Below are positions 1-6,277 of a stretch of DNA of 6,931 bases, one piece after another. Location: contig JAQBZY010000070.1 in the NCBI GenBank assembly GCA_027620395.1, positions 1 to 6,931 of the forward strand, in the 5' to 3' direction. Source of the DNA: Pseudomonadota bacterium (GTDB lineage Bacteria; Pseudomonadota; Alphaproteobacteria; Rhodospirillales; Casp-alpha2). The position numbers and the translations under genes were made by a program. Under the pieces are notes generated by a model. The model saw only the letters and a program-made list of their open reading frames with translations, made no database searches and was not told the origin of the DNA. Each line of letters starts with the position of its first letter. Positions within the stretch are counted from its first letter, which is position 1.

Positions 1-972
1 GCCAAGTGCCACGGCTGCCGGCGCGCCGGCCCAGATGCCCAAAAAAAACGCGCCCGGCGGCAACGCATACAGCAACAGCATGCCGAGCACGGTTCCGATC
101 AGCATCCATGGCGAACGATCAAGCTGCACGTAGGCGGTGCGAGCGACCATGCTCCAAATTTCGGAAAGTGCGTCATAGGCGCGGAGGCTATCGGACTCCG
201 TCGTCAATCCAAGCCAGATCGGCCCCCTGGACTTGAGCAATCGGGCCATCGCGCAGTCGTCGATCAAGGCCCCCTTGATCGCCGCGATGCCGCCGGCGGC
301 GGTGAGGACCGATCGGTCGACCAGGATGCAACCGCCGGCGGCGGCGGCCTCGGCCCGGTCCGGATCATTGACCCGGGCGAACGGATAGAGTTTTTGAAAG
401 AAATAGACGAACGCCGGGATCAACAGCCGTTCCAAGATGGACTGGCAGCGGAGCTTGACCATCAACGATACCAGCACCCGCCGCTCGGCCACCGCCTTGC
501 CGACGAGGTTTCTAAGAACCGACGGACCGTGCCGGATATCGGCATCGGTCAGCCAGATGAAGTCGCCATCTTGGGATTGGCGCCACCCCTGCTCGACCGC
601 CCACAGCTTGCCGCTCCAACCCGGTTCGAGAGGGTGTCCTGGAATCACCCGAAGGCTGTTGGCACGGCGCGAGGCCAATCCGACGCCATGTGCCGCCTCG
701 GCCGTGCCGTCGGTGCTACCGTCATCGACGACGATCAGGCGGAGCGGTCCCGGATAATCCTGAGCCAGCACCGAGGCCACGGTATTTCCGATGCTGGCAG
801 CCTCGTCTCGAGCCGGGACGATGGCGACGACGCTTGGCCAATTGCCGGGCTCAGGTGCGTCGCCCGCCAAGCACTGATCGGCTCGCCAGTAACCGCCGTG
901 TAGAAAGAAAAGATAAAGCCATGCCGCCAGCGCCAGGCCGGATGCCAGCGCCAATACCAAGACCGAGTCCAT
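1..972 (-). CDS. hpnB: Hopene-associated glycosyltransferase HpnB (family 2), 3' end cut by window edge
   Basis: I translated this frame by hand: 324 codons from ATG at 972 to the left edge with no stop, so the C-terminus is missing. An N-terminal membrane segment (about residues 4-24) precedes a GT-A glycosyltransferase domain. VVDDGSTDGT (81-90) and TDAD (142-145, the metal-binding DxD) bind the nucleotide sugar. GGCILV (213-218) and IDDCAMARLL (237-246) resemble the acceptor and catalytic-base region. Hydrophobic residues 290-312 look like the first C-terminal membrane segment. The order and spacing match HpnB of hopanoid clusters, usually about 380 residues, so some 60 are absent. Its sugar donor and acceptor are not established for the family; a role in hopanoid head-group or membrane glycolipid formation is inferred from context. 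The start is 1 nt after the hpnC stop, with no strong Shine-Dalgarno, suggesting translational coupling. Other GT2 enzymes look similar; the hpnC neighbour decides the name. Confidence 0.88.
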   Translation of the reverse strand, partial: MDSVLVLALASGLALAAWLYLFFLHGGYWRADQCLAGDAPEPGNWPSVVAIVPARDEAASIGNTVASVLAQDYPGPLRLIVVDDGSTDGTAEAAHGVGLASRRANSLRVIPGHPLEPGWSGKLWAVEQGWRQSQDGDFIWLTDADIRHGPSVLRNLVGKAVAERRVLVSLMVKLRCQSILERLLIPAFVYFFQKLYPFARVNDPDRAEAAAAGGCILVDRSVLTAAGGIAAIKGALIDDCAMARLLKSRGPIWLGLTTESDSLRAYDALSEIWSMVARTAYVQLDRSPWMLIGTVLGMLLLYALPPGAFFLGIWAGAPAAVALG

Positions 973-973
973 C

Positions 974-1816
974 TCAGGCAAAAGCGCCGACGGCGGCGCC
1001 ACGGAAAATGCAGCACGCATAATGCGGCTTGGATAGTTTGACCCGCGCCGCCAACGGATCGTGTCGGGCGAGCTTCTCGATCAAGGCGTCGGCAATCCGA
1101 ACGATGGCCGCCGATTCCATGGCCAGCCGGCGGCTTTTCAGCCCAGACGGTAACCGCCTTGCGTCCTGCATCAGTTCCCGCGTCCGGTCGAGGCATCGGT
1201 CGATCACTTGTCGGAGCGACGGCGAGGTTTTATCGGCGGCCAGCATATCGACACTGGCGCCGGCCTCGGCCATCCAATCTTGCGGCAGATAAACCCTATC
1301 CATGCTCAGAAAGTCGTCTCGGCAGTCCTGCAAATGGTTGATCACCTGCAAGGCGTTGCAAAGCGCATCCGATGGCCCGAAGCCATGCCGGGAACCGCCA
1401 TGCAGTTCAATCAGATAGCGCCCGACCGGCGCCGCCGAACGGAGGCAGTAATCGATCAGATCGTCCCAGTCGTCGTAGCGATTCTTGACCGCATCCTGCT
1501 TGAAGGCATCGACGAGATCGAGACAATGCCTTGGATCGACACCGGTTTCCGCGAGACTTTCGCGCATCCTGTACGCCGTCTCAAAGGCCCGATCGGAACT
1601 GCCGCTTGATAGCGCGTCGGCAAAGCCGTGTAACCGACTGATCTTTTCGTCGGCCAGCAGCGTCGGATTGTCGGCAATATCGTCGATGGCGCGGGCGAAG
1701 CGATAGTAAGCGGCGACATGCGGTCTGAGCGCCGCCGGCAACAACCATGATCCGACCGGGAAGTTCTCGTAAGCGGCGTTCTTGCCGGAAGGTGTTTCGA
1801 CTGTTGCGCCGGTCAC
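974..1816 (-). CDS. hpnC: Hydroxysqualene synthase HpnC (squalene/phytoene synthase family)
   Basis: 280 residues, an all-alpha isoprenoid synthase of normal HpnC length. The first aspartate-rich motif is RAIDDIADN (42-50) and the second is NHLQDCRDDF (160-169); both bind diphosphate through magnesium. The segment FKQDAVKNRYDDWDDLIDYC (105-124) followed by APVGRYLIELHG (129-140) is typical of HpnC and separates it from HpnD and plant-type squalene synthases. Known family role: HpnC converts presqualene diphosphate (from HpnD) to hydroxysqualene, which HpnE reduces to squalene for cyclisation to hopene. HpnD, HpnE and the cyclase are not in the window. The start is GTG, overlapping the hpnM stop as GTGA (1813-1816), so translation is probably coupled to hpnM. 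hpnB follows 1 nt after the stop. A later start would remove residues before the conserved ENFPVGSWLLP (17-27). Confidence 0.93.
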   Translation of the reverse strand: MTGATVETPSGKNAAYENFPVGSWLLPAALRPHVAAYYRFARAIDDIADNPTLLADEKISRLHGFADALSSGSSDRAFETAYRMRESLAETGVDPRHCLDLVDAFKQDAVKNRYDDWDDLIDYCLRSAAPVGRYLIELHGGSRHGFGPSDALCNALQVINHLQDCRDDFLSMDRVYLPQDWMAEAGASVDMLAADKTSPSLRQVIDRCLDRTRELMQDARRLPSGLKSRRLAMESAAIVRIADALIEKLARHDPLAARVKLSKPHYACCIFRGAAVGAFA

Positions 1817-2448
1817 GAGTGCTTCGGCTTGCGGATTTCGTCCAGCCGGACCTTCATATCCTTGAGCAGCGCATCGACGTCAACGTCGTGGTTGCGAAGG
1901 AACGACGTGTACTCGGCCCGCTGCGTCTGGGCCATGCTTAAGCCTTCGATCATGATATCGACGATCATGAAACTCGAATTCCGTTCACGCACCCGCCAGT
2001 CGATGTTCACGGGTTTGTCCGCCTGCGGCCGCTTCAGACTCGACATGACGAGAGCTTCCTTCTCGTCGATGGTTTTCGTCGACTTGATGACAAGGGTTTC
2101 CCCGGCGTAATCGCCGAACCTGTTGGCATAGGTCGCGACCATCATATCTTCGTACAGAGACAGATAAGCCTTTTGCTGTTTTTCGTCGGCCCGGCTCCAG
2201 TATTGACGGCCAATGACCCAGCGGGCGATGGTTCCGAAATCAATATGTTTGTGCACAAGGGCGCGGAAACGTTTCTCCCGCTCGTCCTGAGGAAGATCCT
2301 TGACCGTCAGCTTGGCAATAGCCTCGCCGGCAAGTTCAGCGATGAATTTCCGCGCACCGTCGGAAAACTTCTCATCCGCCCGGGCCTCGCCTTGGGCGAT
2401 CATGGCAACGAGAAACAGGCAGATCAGGATCACGGAACGCATCGGCAT
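1813..2448 (-). CDS. hpnM: Hopanoid-associated MlaC/Ttg2-family periplasmic protein HpnM
   Basis: 211 residues from ATG at 2448. The frame stays open upstream to 2562, but the residues before 2448 are arginine-rich and not signal-like, while GGAGGG sits 4 nt before this ATG. A second ATG at 2442 is also possible. A signal peptide is clear: MRSVILICLFLVAMIAQG with likely cleavage after EARA (residues 21-24). The mature part has the MlaC pattern, including HIDFGTIARWVIGRQYWSRA and the C-terminal NSSFMIVDIMIEGLSMAQTQ, ending in EYTSFLRNHDVDVDALLKDM. MlaC proteins carry phospholipids across the periplasm; the hopanoid-linked subgroup (HpnM, toluene tolerance family) is thought to help lipid or hopanoid transport. 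That assignment rests on hpnC and hpnB directly downstream, since the fold alone would allow plain MlaC. It is the first gene of the cluster and overlaps hpnC by GTGA. Confidence 0.85.
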   Translation of the reverse strand: MPMRSVILICLFLVAMIAQGEARADEKFSDGARKFIAELAGEAIAKLTVKDLPQDEREKRFRALVHKHIDFGTIARWVIGRQYWSRADEKQQKAYLSLYEDMMVATYANRFGDYAGETLVIKSTKTIDEKEALVMSSLKRPQADKPVNIDWRVRERNSSFMIVDIMIEGLSMAQTQRAEYTSFLRNHDVDVDALLKDMKVRLDEIRKPKHS

Positions 2449-2597
2449 TTTTCCCTCCATCGCCGCAGCATCATAGCGCAGACGGAAAGCCCGGGAAAAC
2501 ACCGCTCGGCGAATTTTTTCACAATATTTCGTGATCGGCGACGATGCCATTCGGTGTCGCACTCAGGGGCGTCCGATTGTCGATTTGGCCGCGAGTC
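2449..2597 (-). promoter_or_regulatory. Intergenic region between comC and hpnM with candidate hpnM promoter
   Basis: This 149-nt gap separates the sulfolactate genes from the hopanoid genes. On the minus strand TATGAT (2470-2475) matches a -10 hexamer at 5 of 6 positions and would place a transcript start about 15-20 nt before the hpnM ATG. No good -35 is seen; only a TTTTCC-like sequence stands 18 nt upstream. An AT-rich stretch (2514-2530) forms an imperfect dyad. I see no hairpin with a T-run after comC, so read-through from the sulfolactate genes into hpnM cannot be excluded. Confidence 0.3.
2452..2457 (-). promoter_or_regulatory. Ribosome binding site of hpnM
   Basis: On the minus strand GGAGGG lies 4 nt before ATG 2448 and 10 nt before ATG 2442. 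It is the only strong Shine-Dalgarno near the start, and it supports trimming the longer open frame that reaches 2562. Confidence 0.6.
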
Positions 2598-3596
2598 TCA
2601 GCCGGCGCGCGCACGGAGATCGGCCAGAAGGCCCTCAGGAATATTGACGCCATCCGCTTCGGCGTTGGCCCGGAGCGCGAATCGCCTTGGACCGGGAAGC
2701 CGGGTACCAGGCTGATCCAGGATGGCGCCGACCAATACCGCCAATCGGTCTTGGAACTTGGCTCCGCCGAACCGCGCCGGATCGATAACGATGAAAAACT
2801 GACCGATATTGGGCGGCGGTCCCTTGTCGTCGAAGAAGCTCGACGCCTCGAAGCCGTGATTGGAGGCGTTGAGGGTCGCCGAAAGAATTTCGATCATCAT
2901 CACCAGCGCCGCGCCCTTGGCGTCCCCCATCGGAAGCAGCGAGCCGGCCATTGCCGCCTTGGCGTCGGTGGTCGGATGGCCGTCGGCGTCAACTGCCCAA
3001 TCGCCCGGGATCGGCTCGCCCTTGTCGGCAGCGAGCTTGATCTTGCCGCGCGCCACCTTGCTGGTCGAAAAATCGGCGACGATCGGCTGGCCGCCGGATC
3101 TCGGACAGGCGAAGGCGATCGGGTTGGTGCCAAAGAGCGCCCGATTGCCGCCCCAGGGCGCGATCGCGGCCGGCGAATTGGTGAAACCGATTGCGATTAG
3201 GCCGGCGTCCGCGAACGGCTCGACATGATGCCCGACGACGCCGCCATGATGCGAGTGGGCGATGCCAATCCCGACCATGCCGGTTTCCGGAACGATATCG
3301 AGCGCCGCGGAAATTCCAGCCCGAATCGCCGGCACGGCAAATCCGGACCCGGCATCAACGCTGATCGTTGCCGCCGCCGTCCGCGTGATGATCGGTTTGA
3401 CCAAGCCGTCGACCTTGCCGGCGCGGGCTTGATCGGCATAGGCCGGCAGCCGCGATACGCCGTGCGAGGGAATACCGTCGGCATCTGCCTTGACCAGGGC
3501 GGCGGCGACCATGGCGGCGTTCTCGGGCGACGTTTTGGAGGTCGTCAATGCCGCCGTGGCGAGGTCCCGAAGTTGAACAAGGCCGATGTTGCTCAC
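2598..3596 (-). CDS. comC: (R)-3-sulfolactate dehydrogenase ComC (malate/L-lactate dehydrogenase family)
   Basis: 332 residues of the Ldh_2/YlbC family, full length. Family motifs are GIPSHGVSRL (41-50, with the conserved His45), HSHHGGVVGHHVE (114-126, active-site region), NSPAAIAPWGGNRALFGTNP (140-159) and the C-terminal IGQFFIVIDPARF. In the known pathway ComC is an NADPH-dependent reductase acting between sulfopyruvate and (R)-sulfolactate, the substrate of SuyAB. It is homologous to the enzyme of the same name in methanogen coenzyme M synthesis. The fold alone would also permit malate, lactate or ureidoglycolate dehydrogenase; suyAB and slcC next door give the assignment. The frame is open far upstream, but the product starts at GTG 3596, where GTGA overlaps the slcC stop; residues before that are slcC read in another frame. 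It is the last gene of the sulfolactate set. Confidence 0.85.
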   Translation of the reverse strand: MSNIGLVQLRDLATAALTTSKTSPENAAMVAAALVKADADGIPSHGVSRLPAYADQARAGKVDGLVKPIITRTAAATISVDAGSGFAVPAIRAGISAALDIVPETGMVGIGIAHSHHGGVVGHHVEPFADAGLIAIGFTNSPAAIAPWGGNRALFGTNPIAFACPRSGGQPIVADFSTSKVARGKIKLAADKGEPIPGDWAVDADGHPTTDAKAAMAGSLLPMGDAKGAALVMMIEILSATLNASNHGFEASSFFDDKGPPPNIGQFFIVIDPARFGGAKFQDRLAVLVGAILDQPGTRLPGPRRFALRANAEADGVNIPEGLLADLRARAG

Positions 3597-4534
3597 GCCG
3601 CCGGCTCCCGCTTGAGCTCGGCCAGAACGGCGTCGGCGATCATGTTGCAGACCCGGTCGTCGGCTTCCCGGGTGCGGGCGCCGACGTGCGGAGTCAGCAG
3701 CAGATTGGGAACGCCAGCGAAGGCGTTGCCGGCCGGCAAGGGTTCCTTGTCGAGCACGTCCAGAAATGCACCGGCGATGGTGCCGGCCTTGAGCGCCGAA
3801 ATTAGATCCGGTTCGTTGACGATGCCGCCGCGCGCCAAGTTGAACAGCAATGCGCCCGGCCGCATCGCCGAGATCACGGTGGCATCGAACATATTCCGGG
3901 TTTCGTCGTTGAGCGGCGTGTGGATGGAAACTATGTCGGCGTCCTTGACCGCGGCGATGAGGCTTTCGCTCTTCTCGACGCCGTATTCCGCCCAACGTGG
4001 ATCGGACGCCGGTACATAGGGATCGAACGCGTTGACTTTGAGGCCGATGCCTTTGGCCCGCCATGCCAGCGCCTTGCCGATGCTGCCGAAGCCGACGATG
4101 GCCAGCCGCCGGTTCATGATCTCGTTGCCCATCATCCGCATTCTCGGCCACTCGCCAGCAATAACGGCGGCGTGTTCGTGATAGGCCTTCCGAAACATCA
4201 CGAAGATTCCGCCGATGGCCAGCTCGGCGACCGAGTCGGAATTGGCGCCGGTGGCCGGGAAGACTTTGATGCTCCGGTTGGCGCAATCGTCGAGATCGAT
4301 GTTGTCGAGCCCGACGCCCAGACGGCCGACGCAACGTAACCGGTTGGCGGCCTGTAGCAGCGCACCCCTTACTTGAGTTTGATTGCGTACGATCATCGCC
4401 GCCACGCCACGCACCCTGGCCGCCATCTCGTCCGGCTTCAGCCAAAGATCCTTGTCGTAATCGATGGAATAGTCCGCCTTGAGCCGGTCGAGCACAGCCG
4501 GATCGAGATATTCGGTGACCAGAATGTCGGCCAT
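3593..4534 (-). CDS. slcC: (S)-sulfolactate dehydrogenase SlcC (D-2-hydroxyacid dehydrogenase family)
   Basis: 313 residues, complete. The NAD-binding fold shows VGFGSIG (147-153, GxGxxG) with Asp171 in the NAD-preferring position (AFDPY). The catalytic triad of the family is visible as Arg235 (NLARGG), Glu264 (DVLDKEP) and His283 (LTPH). RLGVGLDNID (71-80) is the usual substrate-domain loop. These motifs alone give only a 2-hydroxyacid dehydrogenase similar to phosphoglycerate dehydrogenase. Placement between suyAB and comC indicates SlcC, which oxidises (S)-sulfolactate to sulfopyruvate with NAD. With ComC it converts the S-isomer to the R-isomer. The start ATG at 4534 has GGAGGA 7 nt upstream (4541-4546). 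The stop overlaps comC by GTGA. A 114-nt gap precedes it, so it may have its own promoter besides read-through from suyB. Confidence 0.87.
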   Translation of the reverse strand: MADILVTEYLDPAVLDRLKADYSIDYDKDLWLKPDEMAARVRGVAAMIVRNQTQVRGALLQAANRLRCVGRLGVGLDNIDLDDCANRSIKVFPATGANSDSVAELAIGGIFVMFRKAYHEHAAVIAGEWPRMRMMGNEIMNRRLAIVGFGSIGKALAWRAKGIGLKVNAFDPYVPASDPRWAEYGVEKSESLIAAVKDADIVSIHTPLNDETRNMFDATVISAMRPGALLFNLARGGIVNEPDLISALKAGTIAGAFLDVLDKEPLPAGNAFAGVPNLLLTPHVGARTREADDRVCNMIADAVLAELKREPAA

Positions 4535-4540
4535 GCGGCG

Positions 4541-4552
4541 TCCTCCGGAGGA
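4541..4552 (-). promoter_or_regulatory. slcC ribosome binding site inside a 12-bp palindrome
   Basis: The minus-strand Shine-Dalgarno GGAGGA (4541-4546) is 7 nt before the slcC ATG. It is the right half of a perfect palindrome, TCCTCCGGAGGA. An mRNA hairpin could pair UCCU with AGGA around a CCGG loop, which might mildly mask the site. The ribosome-binding role is well supported; any masking is speculation. Confidence 0.5.
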
Positions 4553-4597
4553 TAATTTAATCGTTGTTTAACAATGCATTAGTGGGCCGAAGATCAA

Positions 4598-4628
4598 CGA
4601 TCCCCGTGCCTCTCGGCGACGGGGATCG
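4598..4628 (-). terminator. Hairpin after suyB, possible weak terminator or processing site
   Basis: A perfect 10-bp inverted repeat has arms CGATCCCCGT (4598-4607) and ACGGGGATCG (4619-4628) around an 11-nt loop; GCC and GGC in the loop can pair further. It begins about 20 nt after the suyB stop on the minus strand. The sequence after the stem (TTGATCTTCGG) has no T-run, so it is a poor intrinsic terminator. It may instead stabilise the suyAB message, reduce read-through into slcC, or act as a Rho-associated stem. Confidence 0.45.
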
Positions 4629-4648
4629 GTCGATCTGAAGAAATAACC

Positions 4649-5867
4649 TCAGGCGCTGCGATAGAGCTTGGCCAACACGAACTCGCGGTGCCCGAGCGCT
4701 TCCGCCGCCGTCAAGCGGCCGTTGCAGGTACGCATGGTGATATCGATAAGCCCGTCGCCGGCCTGATCAAAGTTCATCTCGCGGCGCAGGATGCCGGAGC
4801 AGTCGAAGTCGACGTGTTCGCGCATGGTCCTGACCGTGCGCGGGTTGGCCGTCAACTTGATCACCGGCTCGATCGGATTACCGATGACGTTGCCCTGGCC
4901 GGTCGGGAACAGATGCACCACATAACCGGAGGGCGCGCACAGCGAGACCATTTCCGCCGGCTGCCGCCTGCAGGGTGACGCATTCCGCAGCCGCCGAGGA
5001 GGTGTCCATGAAGTAGAGGCCGCGGCCCATGCTCGGCTCTTCCGCCGGGCCGAGGACGTCGACGTATTTCGCCTTCTTGCCGATTTTTTCCAAGTTGCCG
5101 AAGGCCTTTTCCTCGATGGTGGTGAGACCACCCTCGATGTTGCCCTTGGTCGGCTGGCTGTCCGACAGATCGGTGGTCTTGAACTGCTCGATCACGTCGT
5201 CCTGATAGGCCTGGAACAACTTCATGAACTTCTCGCCAGCTTCCGGATTGGCGGCGCGGGCCTTGCAGATATGCTCGGCCCCGGTGATCTCCGAGGTCTC
5301 GCCGAAGCAGCCATACAGCCCCTCGGGGATCAACTTGTCATACATGTTGCCGACCGTCGGGCAGGATCCAAGCCCGGTGGTGGTGTCGCTCTCACCGCAT
5401 TTGGTCGAGACCCACAGATCGGTCAGCGGGCAGACCTCTTTCTGCAATTCTGTCGCCCAATGGACATATTCCTTGGCCTTCCAGCTTGCCTGCCGGATGG
5501 TCTCGAAATCGCCCTTCTGTTCGATGGAAAAGCCGGTCACCGGCTTGCCGGTCTTGGCGATGCCATCGACGATAACCTGGGTCCATTCCGGCTCGATCCC
5601 GATCACCACCACGGCGGCGACATTGGGGTTGGCCCCAGTGCCGATCATGGTCCGGAAATGCAGGTCCAGATCTTCGCCGAACTGCAACCGCCCATAGGAA
5701 TGGGGCAGCGCCATGGTGCCCTTGACGTTGTTGCCGACCGCCTCGCAGGCGGCATTCGAGATGTCATCCACCGGCAGGATGATCACATGATTGCGTACGC
5801 CCACACGGCCGTTCTCGCGGCGCCAGGCGTTGACCGTCATATTGCTTGCGTCATATGCCATCTTCAT
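4649..5867 (-). pseudogene. suyB: (R)-sulfolactate sulfo-lyase large subunit SuyB, frame interrupted near the C-terminus
   Basis: Two frames encode consecutive parts of one UxaA-family protein. Codons 1-304 (5867-4956) include [55 protein letters not shown] (154-173) and [20 protein letters not shown]. The remaining 91-101 residues (4954-4652) include [20 protein letters not shown] and [12 protein letters not shown]. SuyB with SuyA cleaves (R)-sulfolactate to pyruvate and sulfite; the enzyme is iron-dependent. The first frame runs on for about 25 unrelated residues to a stop at 4878. At the break a conserved segment occurs twice, 31 nt apart (4956-4985 and 4925-4954), and deleting one copy gives 395 codons, a normal family length. 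The start is uncertain: ATG 5867 overlaps the suyA stop as TGATG, ATG 5861 and GTG 5870/5873 are alternatives. Identity is secure; whether the gene is truly broken or misassembled is open. Confidence 0.88.
4925..4985 (-). repeat. Diverged 30-nt direct repeat at the suyB frameshift
   Basis: Copy 1 (4956-4985) encodes [10 protein letters not shown] and copy 2 (4925-4954) encodes [10 protein letters not shown]. By my count they share 18 of 30 bases and 5 of 10 residues, aligned without gaps and with codons in phase. One extra base (4955) lies between them, so the offset is 31 nt and the frame changes. Both copies look like versions of the same conserved SuyB segment before [12 protein letters not shown]. 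The divergence is too high for a recent tandem duplication. Confidence 0.6.
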
Positions 5868-6154
5868 CACCACCGTTTGGTTTTCATGTTGTGGACGTGG
5901 ACATGCCCACCCGTTTCGGCGGGCCCGACCATGCGGCCGATATCCTCGCCATATTTGATGATCGTGTCGCCAGCGGCCAGGTCGGTCAGGGCCACTTTAT
6001 GGCCAATCGGGATGTCGGCCTTGGCGGTCAGGGTGAAATCGGAATTGTCATGGGTGATGACGCACAGCATCTCGGTGCCGGCGCTCAGGCCCTCGACGAC
6101 CACGACACCGACATTGTCGCGCCGGTCATGGACCAGAAGATGGGGGATGCTCAT
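5867..6154 (-). CDS. suyA: (R)-sulfolactate sulfo-lyase small subunit SuyA (SAF domain)
   Basis: 95 residues, the usual size of this small SAF-domain subunit. Visible family features are [15 protein letters not shown] near the N-terminus, [12 protein letters not shown] (45-56), [10 protein letters not shown] (64-73) and the C-terminal histidine-rich GGHVHVHN (82-89). The same pattern occurs in the N-terminal domain of altronate dehydratase UxaA; in sulfolactate users it is a separate gene beside suyB. With SuyB it forms the desulfonating lyase giving pyruvate and sulfite in the cytoplasm. The start ATG at 6154 has GAGAGGA 9 nt upstream. The TGA stop overlaps the proposed suyB ATG by one base. 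It is the first gene of the minus-strand sulfolactate set, divergent from the GntR regulator. Confidence 0.92.
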   Translation of the reverse strand: MSIPHLLVHDRRDNVGVVVVEGLSAGTEMLCVITHDNSDFTLTAKADIPIGHKVALTDLAAGDTIIKYGEDIGRMVGPAETGGHVHVHNMKTKRW

Positions 6155-6189
6155 GGGACGGGTTCCTCTCTTGTATCTTGAGATTCATA

Positions 6190-6225
6190 TATATGAGTTA
6201 TATGAGTCAGATGAGTTATATAAAG
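6190..6225. repeat. 9-bp tandem repeats, candidate regulator binding sites
   Basis: Four consecutive 9-bp units read TATATGAGT (6190-6198), TATATGAGT (6199-6207), CAGATGAGT (6208-6216) and the degenerate TATATAAAG (6217-6225). They cover the candidate suyA -10 element and start region. The spacing is close to one helical turn, as expected for side-by-side protein binding. A repressor role for the adjacent GntR protein is inferred. Confidence 0.55.
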
Positions 6226-6234
6226 TTCCAGCCG

Positions 6235-6258
6235 ATTCGCAACGCCCCTGTTGCGAAT
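6235..6258. promoter_or_regulatory. Perfect 9-bp inverted repeat upstream of the GntR regulator
   Basis: Arms ATTCGCAAC (6235-6243) and GTTGCGAAT (6250-6258) flank a 6-nt spacer GCCCCT. One arm covers the candidate -35 element of suyA, and the repeat ends 19 nt before the regulator start. It could be a dimer operator or an RNA hairpin in the regulator leader. There is no T-run after it, so it is not a terminator. Confidence 0.5.
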
Positions 6259-6277
6259 AATTCTGACGGGGAGACAA

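Larger units (their letters stand above)
6155..6277. promoter_or_regulatory. Divergent suyA / GntR-regulator promoter region
   Basis: This 123-nt AT-rich gap is the likely control region of the sulfolactate genes. On the minus strand TTGCGA (6237-6242) and TATAAC (6215-6220), 16 nt apart, make a fair sigma-70 promoter for suyA. On the plus strand TTGAGA (6178-6183) with TATGAG (6201-6206), 17 nt apart, is a weaker candidate for the regulator. Tandem 9-bp repeats and an inverted repeat lie inside it. Promoter positions are read by eye only. Confidence 0.5.

Noticed and set aside
394..903. Plus-strand open frames opposite hpnB.
   Set aside because: The minus strand encodes recognisable glycosyltransferase motifs throughout, and the plus-strand translations show nothing recognisable.
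735..1196. Minus-strand open frame of 153 codons across the hpnC/hpnB junction.
   Set aside because: It overlaps both real genes in a different frame and has the low-complexity Arg/Trp/Pro content typical of shadow frames.
2449..2562. N-terminal extension of hpnM to 2562.
   Set aside because: It would bury the signal peptide behind about 38 basic residues, and the strong GGAGGG lies just before ATG 2448.
3597..4445. Upstream extension of the comC frame by 283 codons.
   Set aside because: This part is slcC read in a different frame and is rich in Arg, Gly and His without motifs. The Ldh_2 domain begins just after the GTG at 3596.
4598..4628. Strong intrinsic terminator after suyB.
   Set aside because: The stem is good, but no T-run follows on the minus strand, so it is listed only as a weak or possible terminator.
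4941..4970. Programmed ribosomal frameshifting in suyB.
   Set aside because: I see no slippery heptamer or following hairpin. A shift would still leave the conserved segment doubled, which favours an insertion or chimeric junction.
5271..6260. Long plus-strand open frame (329 codons) opposite suyB and suyA.
   Set aside because: It is antisense to two clearly conserved proteins, crosses their shared boundary and the promoter region, and its translation shows no family motif. Long antisense frames are common in GC-rich DNA.
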